A DNA stretch of 20,352 nt, from the NCBI GenBank assembly GCA_029298735.1, contig JANSLP010000462.1, positions 1-20,352 on the forward strand, given 5' to 3'. Position 1 is the first letter of the stretch. Each line of letters opens with the position of its first letter. The DNA is from Ophiostoma sp. CBS 140.51 (Eukaryota; Ascomycota; Sordariomycetes; Ophiostomatales; Ophiostomataceae). The notes below the pieces were generated by a model. It was not told the DNA's origin and did no database searches. It saw only the letters and a program-made list of their open reading frames with translations. The position numbers were made by a program, and so were the translations under genes. This document shows, one piece after another, positions 1-7,500 of this stretch.

Positions 1-456
1 GACAATACAAGGCTGTGGGATGGGAAAAGAAACGAAACGAGCGAGGAAAAAAGAGGGACACCAGCAAGGTGGCTGTTCTCGTTGACTGAGTAGCGCAACT
101 CTACAAGGGAGCGGAACGACGGCGCCTAGAAGGGGAATGGAACGTGATAGACACCATGGGCACACATGTTGGGAAATCACGGAGGCAGAGTCGAACGCCA
201 CAAAAAAGAACCATCGGACGAAGGAAGAACGAAGAAGCAGAAAAAAGGGGGCACAAAGAAAAAAGAAGAGAAAACCAATATTCTGTCCAGGAAGAGACAC
301 CAGCGCGATGCACTACTCGAACCGGTCAAGCTACACGATGCGAGGCATGGGAGCATGATGTACCATGATGAGCCGGACTAATGAGCAGATCGACTACTGA
401 CTACCGACTGCCTACCGGCTCCTGACCTCAGGCCGCGATCCGGGCTGAGATTCAAG
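1..456. other. Intergenic DNA upstream of the first gene
   Basis: No credible gene is visible. The block from about 120 to 290 is purine-rich on the + strand, and the short ORFs crossing it are Lys/Arg/Glu-rich in several frames at once, which is what a purine tract gives by chance. The right-hand part is the promoter-proximal region of the gene that starts at 612. A gene reaching in from the left cannot be excluded. Confidence 0.5.
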
Positions 457-463
457 TATATAA
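457..463 (+). promoter_or_regulatory. TATA box of the 612-1621 gene
   Basis: TATATAA lies 149 bases before the ATG at 612. It is followed by a pyrimidine-rich leader (about 480-600) full of CTT and TTC runs, the usual arrangement ahead of well-expressed fungal genes. A start roughly 30-60 bases downstream would put most or all of the leader after the in-frame ATG at 489. This supports using 612 as the start. Confidence 0.6.
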
Positions 464-611
464 GTCGAAGACGATCGCCCTCTCCTCGATGAACTTTCTC
501 TTAGCTCTTTATCCACATCAACAAACAATCATCTCATCTCCCACTTTCAATCTTTACTTTTACAACACATCTTCTTCTTCTTTCCCAACTTCCAACCAAC
601 ACATCTTCACA

Positions 612-1621
612 ATGGCTGCCCGTCTCCCCCCCGCCGAGAAGCTCACCCTGGTGACGCGCAAGAACGGTAAGTTGGCCTGATCAAACATTCGGTTTCATCA
701 AATCTATTTACTAACTTCCTCCCTCCAGTCCGCGATGAGTGGGAGAGCAAGAAGGAGGATATGGAGAAGAAGTTGTCCGAGAAGCTCGGCGTTGCATGGA
801 CCATTGACATCAACCCTCTGGCCATCTTCCCCTATGCCACCGACGACTGGGGCAAGACCTCGCTGGGCCAAATCATCTACAGCTACGTCGACGGCGCCGT
901 CTACATGCTCGGCTACTTTGCCGGCCGCCAGGGCGAGTCGGGTGTCTCGGAGCTCAACAGCATTGCCTATGCCCACGTCCTCACCCTGGACCTGGACGAG
1001 GCCGGCAAGAACACCTACAACGGCTGCGAGGTCCAGGAGGGTGGCCGCCTGGCCATTCTGTTCAACCCCAAGAACTTTGGCGTCAATGTCAACCAGTCCA
1101 TGGAGGAAGATAAAGTCCTGGCCGCGCTCAACAGCGCGCCCCCCGCCCCCGGCGCTGATGGTCCCAAGCTGTCGCTGATTGCCCGCACGAGCGTGCGCAC
1201 CGAGTACGACGAGAAGATTGAGCCGATCCGGGCCAAGATTGCCAAGCTGCTGGCGCGCGACGACATTAAGCTGGAGCCCAACTTCGAGACGATTTTCGCG
1301 ACACTGTCGGCGCCCGAGAACGCCAGCAAGGTCGATAAGGACAACTACGAACGCCAGCTGGGTTATTTCATTCGCGAGTACTTTGACGGCGTCACCTACC
1401 ACATGGACTCGCAAAAGTTTGGCACGGACGACATGCTGCAGGAGGGCTTCAACGAGGCCGTCGAGAAGGGCATCATCGCCTTCCGCATTGTGGACAAGCT
1501 GTCGTACGCCAGCTACTGCGAGGTTGTCGTCGAGGACGGCACGCTCTTTGTGCAGACGACGCTCGACCGCTACGGTGTCAACACCAACCACGCGGCCGAG
1601 AAGATTGTTGACCAGCTGTAA
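612..1621 (+). CDS. Conserved fungal protein of unknown function, 315 aa, two exons
   Basis: Exons are 612-666 and 729-1621, separated by a 62-base intron with donor GTAAGT, branch point CTAAC (711-715) and acceptor CCAG. Splicing joins residue 18 to Val19-Arg-Asp-Glu-Trp without breaking the frame. The start was chosen because ACAATGGCT is a strong fungal context; an in-frame ATG at 489 would add 41 Ser/Phe-rich residues encoded by the leader. The product is soluble and acidic-looking, with no signal peptide or membrane segment. I recognise the pattern (N-terminal EKLTLVTRKN, central VNQSMEEDK, C-terminal GFNEAVEKG and YGVNTN) from uncharacterised ascomycete proteins but know no function or domain for it. 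The GC-rich third positions, clean intron, TATA box and good leader say it is a real and probably well-expressed gene. Confidence 0.9.
667..728 (+). other. Intron 1 of the 612-1621 gene
   Basis: This is a 62-base phase-1 intron. The donor is GTAAGT at 667, the branch site is CTAAC at 711-715 and the acceptor AG is at 727-728. Without splicing the reading frame stops at 678-680, so removal is required. Confidence 0.9.
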
Positions 1622-1808
1622 GCTGTCCATCATGACTTGACAGTTTGATTAAAACGGGCGGATGAGAGCGAGAGCGAGATGTGTTTCCAGATTGTGTCTT
1701 TTTCTATAGCACTACAAATACCAAAAGAGCCATATTGTGCCTACCAAACTGTACCCACAACTTGAAAACAAAGTGACATAATTTAAATAAAAATAACTCG
1801 TAGACTAC
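1622..1808. terminator. Shared 3' region of two convergent genes
   Basis: The genes ending at 1621 (+) and 1809 (-) face each other across 187 bases. The right half is AT-rich, with AATTTAAATAAAAATAA near 1779-1795, and can supply polyadenylation-type signals to both strands. The two 3' untranslated regions probably overlap. Exact cleavage sites cannot be read from the sequence. Confidence 0.45.
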
Positions 1809-2627
1809 CTACTTTGCTGCATGCTTCTCAGCAAAGGCCAGGGCAAAGTCCGCCACCTCCTCCCACTTGTCCTGGTTCACAATCCCGTGCGAACGGCCCT
1901 CGAACAAGTGATACTCGACCACCGGCTTGTCTTCCCCCTTGGCATACGCCTCGTACTCCTTGTGCACCACCGCAGGTGGCAGAACATGGTCCAGCGTGCC
2001 GGCCACCAGCAGCAGCGGTGCCCGCGTCGCCCGCTTGAAGTCAACATGTGCATCGTTGCTCTTGCTGTGGTCCAGAGCGCCCAGCGCGCTCTGCCACAGT
2101 ACGTGCGCCACCGATGGGATTGCGTACCGTTCGTACAACGCCTTGCTGTCGGCTTCGTGGGGCAAGTGGTTGCCGAAGCAATAGTAAAACTGCGACAGGG
2201 TAATATTGACGGTCGAGGCATAGTCGAACGGGTTGCTCAGCACGGGCAGCGTGGCCTTGATCGTGCTAAACGGAAGCTTGAAAATGCCGGCCGGCTGGGC
2301 AGGGCACAAAGCGATGCCGGCCGCTCCTAAACCACGGGACAACAAAATCTGCACAAACAGTCCGCCAAAACTGTGGCCGATAATAATGGGCGGCTGCAGT
2401 AAACCGCCGATAACAGCCTCGTAGTGGTCGACAATGTCGCCAATGCTCTTATTGGCCATGGGTGACGGGTCGGCACGGATGGTCTCGGGCGAACGGTTGT
2501 CAACACCGGGCCAGCCAGGCGCGAGCACTTCGTAGCCGGCTGCACCGCAGCGGTCGATCCAGTGCTCCCAGCAGAGGGGTGTCATCCACAGGCCGTGGAT
2601 GAGGACAATGGTGGGTTTTGTAGACAT
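1809..2627 (-). CDS. Alpha/beta hydrolase, 272 aa
   Basis: This is a single-exon soluble hydrolase of the alpha/beta fold. The oxyanion-hole segment is VLIHGLW near residues 8-14. The nucleophile elbow is GHSFGG with Ser86, the acid is Asp213 in AGTLDHVLPP, and the base is His247 in EGRSHG. All three catalytic positions are present and in order. Length is normal for the small esterase/lipase-like branch shared by bacteria and fungi, whose members start near KPTIVLIHGLWMTPLCWEHW. The frame stays open upstream to 2981, but that part is Phe/Cys/Leu-rich and not protein-like, so the Met at 2625-2627, just before the first beta strand, is taken as the start. No signal peptide is seen, so it probably acts in the cytosol. 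The substrate cannot be told from sequence; a lactonase, esterase or C-C hydrolase are all possible. Confidence 0.9.
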   Translation of the reverse strand: MSTKPTIVLIHGLWMTPLCWEHWIDRCGAAGYEVLAPGWPGVDNRSPETIRADPSPMANKSIGDIVDHYEAVIGGLLQPPIIIGHSFGGLFVQILLSRGLGAAGIALCPAQPAGIFKLPFSTIKATLPVLSNPFDYASTVNITLSQFYYCFGNHLPHEADSKALYERYAIPSVAHVLWQSALGALDHSKSNDAHVDFKRATRAPLLLVAGTLDHVLPPAVVHKEYEAYAKGEDKPVVEYHLFEGRSHGIVNQDKWEEVADFALAFAEKHAAK

Positions 2628-3134
2628 GGTGGTGGTTGTGTGCTGGATGACAATTAAATTAGGAAAAAAATGTAAGCGTAGAGATGGTAAACAGAAACAA
2701 AAAAGAAAAGGAGGAGAAAATAAAAAGTTAAAGAAAAGAGGACGATGTCCTCTATTTATCTTTGACAATCCTCTCATTATCAACCACAAAGTATTTGCAG
2801 GTGTACACGGCGATATACGAGATGTGCACGATATCGCGTATAAGTGGCAGCCCAATCCGTGTGCATGCACGGCATACGGCCCGGCCAATAAGGTAGCTCC
2901 CGTATGGGGTATACGAAAGTTGCATACTGCACCTTTAGTCGCGAAGTGCCTCAAATAAACCAATCGAAAGTCATTTAACAAAAGAACAAGACATTGCCAA
3001 TGCTCAATTTTGGGCTGAAAACATTGTTTTAGAGAGATCGGATATCAATTGTTTAAACTGTCTTCAGCTACCAAAGAAAAGGGTGTTGGCTCTTTACAGG
3101 CCCAGCCTTACTGGCTCTTTCCATCTCCCACAGT
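2628..3134 (-). promoter_or_regulatory. Promoter of the hydrolase and 3' flank of the phosphoesterase
   Basis: Read on the minus strand, the part next to the hydrolase is T-rich leader (2640-2735). A TATA-like GATAAATAG sits at about 2752-2760. Next comes a cluster of palindromes (2737-2753, 2801-2808, 2824-2829, 2829-2836, 2861-2870) and a CCAAT at about 2883-2887 on the + strand. The part from 3000 to 3134 is AT-rich 3' flank of the gene ending at 3135. No further gene is seen. Confidence 0.45.
2737..2753. repeat. 17-bp perfect inverted repeat in the hydrolase promoter
   Basis: AGAGGAC and GTCCTCT form two perfect 7-base arms around the spacer GAT. It lies about 110 bases upstream of the hydrolase ATG, directly beside the TATA-like element. 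This is the size and place expected of a binding site for a dimeric regulator, but no known factor can be assigned. Confidence 0.4.
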
Positions 3135-4052
3135 TTACAAAACAGCCTGCACTGGCCGACGTATCTCGTCATCCCGAAGACCGCCGACCATGGCCGCATT
3201 CACGAGCAAGCACTTGTTCGTTGTCGGTGCCGGCCAGAAGTAGTCTTGCAGAAAATAGAATAGAACCCAGCCCAGGTTGAACAGCCCGCCCTTGTCCACG
3301 ACGGTCTGCTCGTACGCGACTTGCAGCGCAGTAAACTGGACCCATTCGGTACCCGCGCCTTCGTGCACGTGGCCAAAGACGTGCAGTTTGGGACGGACGC
3401 GCCAGAGTGTCCGCAGGAGATGGACGCAGCCGAGCTCTAGGTCGAGGTGGGCTTTCGGCGGCGCATGGATAATTAGTATGTCGATGCCCGGGGAGATGGG
3501 TGGGTGCTGATGGGACCATGCATCGTGTGCAGGAGGGTACTGAAAGGCCCAGTTGCCGTGGCGCGGGGAGAGCGGGCTGCCGTACACGCGGAGTTGTCGG
3601 CCATTCCTGGGGCATGTGATTGTCGTCTCCTCATTTTCCAAGTAGACAATATCGCCCCAGTCGAGTGCACTGTAGAGTCGTTCGTCTTCCGGACGCCGGC
3701 CCCTTTGATTGGCATCGAGCAACAGTTCGTGGTTGCCGGCCACGACAATCTTGACGGAATGCGGCTGTCGGCGCAGCCAGGCCAGTGTCGCCTCGAGCTC
3801 GCTAAAGGTACCAGACTGGGTCAAGTCGCCTGCATGGATCAGCACGTCGCCATCTGGCAGCTGGGGCTGGCTATTGTGTGTGTCGGAGATGCAGACAATG
3901 GATAAGGCGTCATCTTTCGCGAGTGGTTGTAACGGCGTGACTGGACGCCAGGACAACAACAGGCGAGCGAGATAGATACACGGCTGGCGCAGAAACAGTT
4001 GCCAGGCGCCGGGGCGCCGTCTGTGCAGCATTGCATCCAAGCCAGTTGCCAT
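3135..4052 (-). CDS. Calcineurin-like metallophosphoesterase, 305 aa
   Basis: All metal-binding blocks of the metallophosphoesterase superfamily are present in order: SDTHN (Asp57, His59), HAGDL (Asp76), GNHE (Asn107, His108), IIHAPP (His196) and GHVHEG (His228, His230). The short Asp-X-His start followed by HAGDLTQSG and the small size fit the MPPED / 239AB-like branch of uncharacterised phosphoesterases, which is common in fungi. Such enzymes hold two metal ions and cleave phosphoester bonds, some cyclic nucleotides among them; the substrate here is unknown. The Met at 4050-4052 was chosen because it is followed by a basic stretch and then the first beta strand. The frame is open to 4298, and Met at 4145 would add a hydrophobic, possibly membrane-targeting lead of 31 residues, so a longer form is possible. 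The gene is transcribed in the same direction as both neighbours. Confidence 0.88.
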   Translation of the reverse strand: MATGLDAMLHRRRPGAWQLFLRQPCIYLARLLLSWRPVTPLQPLAKDDALSIVCISDTHNSQPQLPDGDVLIHAGDLTQSGTFSELEATLAWLRRQPHSVKIVVAGNHELLLDANQRGRRPEDERLYSALDWGDIVYLENEETTITCPRNGRQLRVYGSPLSPRHGNWAFQYPPAHDAWSHQHPPISPGIDILIIHAPPKAHLDLELGCVHLLRTLWRVRPKLHVFGHVHEGAGTEWVQFTALQVAYEQTVVDKGGLFNLGWVLFYFLQDYFWPAPTTNKCLLVNAAMVGGLRDDEIRRPVQAVL

Positions 4053-4577
4053 GTTGAGATTGGTTGTGATGTATTGGAGGCATAGAATGACAGTTTTGCT
4101 GAGAATGAGAATACGGTATCGAGAGAGGATGTTGAAATCTGGCATCAGGCAGCCAATGGGCAAAAGAGAATCGCTATTGGCACTAGCTACTAACAAGATA
4201 AACTTCCAAATCAGGAAGGAATGAGAAAAGCCAGTCAGTGTAAGCAAAAGTTGTGGGCACGTGCTGTGCACTAGTACAGTGTCAAACACTTTATCCAAGA
4301 TGTTGTTTTTCCTTTTAATTTTGTATATTTATGAAGGTAAGGAACTATCGTCAAGTGAAGACATAAAATGGTCAATCTGTAAATCTAGACATAGGAATTT
4401 AATAAATAAAATAGGACAAGATTACAAGAAAATTAAAACAAAAAAGGAAATGCCAAAAAAGAAACAACAATACTGCGAGTTGACAAGCAATAAAATTAGA
4501 AAATTAGAAAAGACAAAAGGACAAAATGACAAAACAAAAACAAATAAAGGGCCACCCCCAGAGTGTTACATCTTCAC
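4053..4577 (-). other. Intergenic: phosphoesterase promoter and 3' flank of the surface-protein gene
   Basis: The stretch from about 4300 to 4560 is strongly A-rich on the + strand (T-rich in the sense of the minus-strand genes) and fits the 3' untranslated region and polyadenylation zone of the gene ending at 4578. The stretch from 4053 to 4300 is the likely promoter of the phosphoesterase. The short Lys-rich ORF at 4261-4581 on the + strand is explained by the A-rich composition. I see no gene here. Confidence 0.5.
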
Positions 4578-7500
4578 TTAGAAGACAGCAACGACAGCAA
4601 CACACACCAGCGCGGCCGCGCTCAGGGCAGCCTTGGAAGTGGCCGTGAAAATGCTACCGCTACCGCTGCTGCTGTCCTGGACAGCGTTCTTCTGGTCGAA
4701 TGCGGCAAAGCTGGCAGGAAGGGACGACGGTGGGTGGGGCAAGTTGGCAGGTGAGTCGTCCTTGGTCTCGTCCTCAACAAGAGGCTCCTGGTTGTCAACG
4801 GCAGGCTCGGCGTTGCGCTTCTCCTTGGGTAGGGCTGGAACCTCCGGAACATCAGGAACATCAGGAACGCCAGGAGTGGAAGGAACACCATCAGCGGCAG
4901 GCACGCCCGGAGTGGCAGGCACGCCCGGCATGGCAGGGGCTGAAAGTTTCGAGTCCAGGTCGGACACCTGCTCGCCCCGTTTCTTCACATCAGGCACCGA
5001 ACCATCATTTCTCTTTGTCACGACAACCGTGGAATCATCAGTATTTCTGCGAAGAAGATTGCCCAGTCCAAGAGCTTCGAGAAGTGTACTAATTAGACCG
5101 TCCGCGTCCGATGCTGAGGAAGCAGCTTCCGTGACATCGCCGGTGCTGCTTGGGTCCGGATCACCATCTCTCTTGGCCACTGTCTCAGTGGCACTGTTGG
5201 CAGCCGAACGGCGACCAAACAAGTTGGAGGTAAAAGTGAGCAACTGTTCAACCAACCCGAGTCTGCGTGCGTCGGGAGGTCCGTCTGGGGCACTGCTGGG
5301 AGTGGCGGCGTCAGCAGCGACAACATCTGTTGAGGTGGTGTCCCGCTTTGCTGCGTCGGCAGCAGCAGAGTCCGCATTACCAGTCAGCGTGTCCAGCCCA
5401 AGAGCAGTAAGAAGGACGGTGATAATATCAGTGTTATCGCTGCTATCATCGTCACTGTCGTCTTCATCACGCTTGAAAGGACTATTTGTCTTCCCACCGA
5501 CTAAGCCATCCCAAAGACCACTGAGATCCACGTCTTCGTCGTCGCGCTTCTTCTGCACAGCCACAGCCGTGGGCAGAGACTCGAGGTGTTGGGTGGTGCG
5601 GGTGACAGTGGTACGGTGAGTGGGCAGCACGCTGGTGACAATCGTGGTGGGCGTATCGTTAATCTCATGCCCTTCCTCCAGCGTATCACTTCGCTTGCTA
5701 TTGCTGTCCTTGTTGTCCTTGCTGTTGTGGGATCCAAAGTAGCTGCCTAGGAGACGGCCGAAGCGGCTTTCAGGCTTAGGCGACGTCCGGCGAACGCCGT
5801 CGGTCGGGGCAGCAGGGTAAAGGACAGTCGTGAAAGACGTGGTGGTCTTGGTGGTCTCAATGGACGGAGCGCCGCCGTAGCCTGGAACACCAGGAATATC
5901 AGGCACGCCTGGTTTGTTCGGACGGCCAGGACGGCCGAGGTGACCAGGAGCACCAGGAGTGCCAGAAGTGCCAGGGCTACTGGGAGTTCCTGGAGTACCA
6001 GAAGTACCGGGGCTGCCCGGGGTACCAGGCTGGCAACCGTAGCAGTTGGCCGTCGATGTCGAGGATGTGGAGGCACAGATGGACTTGGTGACTGTATCAA
6101 CGGTGCTCGTCGAGGTGATTGTGACGGACGAGCCGTTGGGGCAAATCTCGATAATGTCAATGATGATGACAATCTCGACGCCAATGTACTCGCCACAACG
6201 ATCTGTGGTGGTTGTTGAGGACGACACTGGGAGTGCAGATGAAGAGATCTGGTACGACGACGACGAAGACGGAGGAGCAGTGGTCGTACCGCTGATCGTG
6301 GTGCTGCATGAGGTTGACAAGTTGCTCGAGGCAGTGGAAGAGATGAGGCTTGACGAAGAGATGCTGGATGACGTCGGGAAAACGGACGTGGTGGCCGAGC
6401 TGCTCAGGTTGGACGAGGGAGAGGTACTCGAAGAGTAGACGTTCGACGAGTACGGAACCGATGAGCTGGAGCTGTTCAGGCTGAAAGACGATGACGAGAC
6501 ACTCGACACAGGTGACGACAAAGATACAAAGGTCGACGAGCTGTAGCCAGTGCTAAGCGGAACTGACGACGAGTACGGGACAGAAGAGCTCGTGCTGTTC
6601 AGGCTCTGGCTGTAGCTCGAGACAGAGCTCGACGACACCGGCGAGACTGAATACGACGATGTGTTGTAGCCGGACGAGCTAGAGATAACAGAGGACTGCG
6701 AGGACAGAGATGAGAGAGACGAAGTCGGCACCGAGTATGTCGACGCATTGTAGCTGTACGAGACGCTCGACGATGGCACGGAAGACGACGATGACGAGAA
6801 GACAGAGATAGAGCTCGACGAGACCGGAGAGACAGAGTATGTTGATGTGTTGTAACCCGAGGAGTAGCTAGATGAAGACAGCATCGACGAAACAGACGAG
6901 TTGTAAACGGCAGAGCTATAGGTAGATGAAGTCGGCACAGAAGAAGATGCCGAAGAGTTGTAGACGGTGGAGCTATAACTAGACGACGTGGGAGCGATAG
7001 AAGAGGACACAGAAGAATTGTAGACAGCGGAGCTATAGCTCGATGAAACTGAAGGAATAGACGATGAAGCCGACGAATTGTAGACCGCTGAACTATAGCT
7101 AGATGTAGGACCGACAGACGATGCTGAGGAATTGTACACTGCCGAACTGTAGACGGAAGAAGTCGAGGGAATTGACAACGAAGCCGACGAGTTGTAGACA
7201 GCAGAGCTATAGCTGGAGGAAGTGGAAGGAGCCATCGAGGAAGCCGAGGAGTTGTAAACGGCTGAACTGTAGCTCGAAGACGTGGAAGGAACAACCGAGG
7301 ATGCAGACGAATTGTACACAGCGGAGCTGTAGCTTGACGAAACGGGACCAGCTGACGATGTCGATGAGTTGTACACAGCCGAGCTGTATGAGCTATAGCT
7401 GGAAGTGGGAATAGACGAAGATACCGAAGAGTTGTAAATCGCCGAGCTGTAACTAGAAGAAGTTGAGGGAGCGACCGAAGAAGCAGACGAGTTGTAGACA

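Noticed and set aside
704..1633. A 309-codon minus-strand frame over the first gene
   Set aside because: It is a shadow of the GC-rich coding strand. The sense frame has an intron, TATA box, leader and protein-like content, while the antisense frame has none of these.
2628..2981. 118-residue N-terminal extension of the hydrolase frame
   Set aside because: The extension is Phe/Leu/Cys-rich and crosses the TATA-like element and the palindromes. The family begins immediately at the Met encoded at 2625-2627.
4633..5619. A 328-codon + strand open frame opposite the tail of the surface-protein gene
   Set aside because: It is antisense to a well-supported coding exon. Its Ser/Thr/Gly-rich content is the mirror of the sense codons, and it has no leader or start context.
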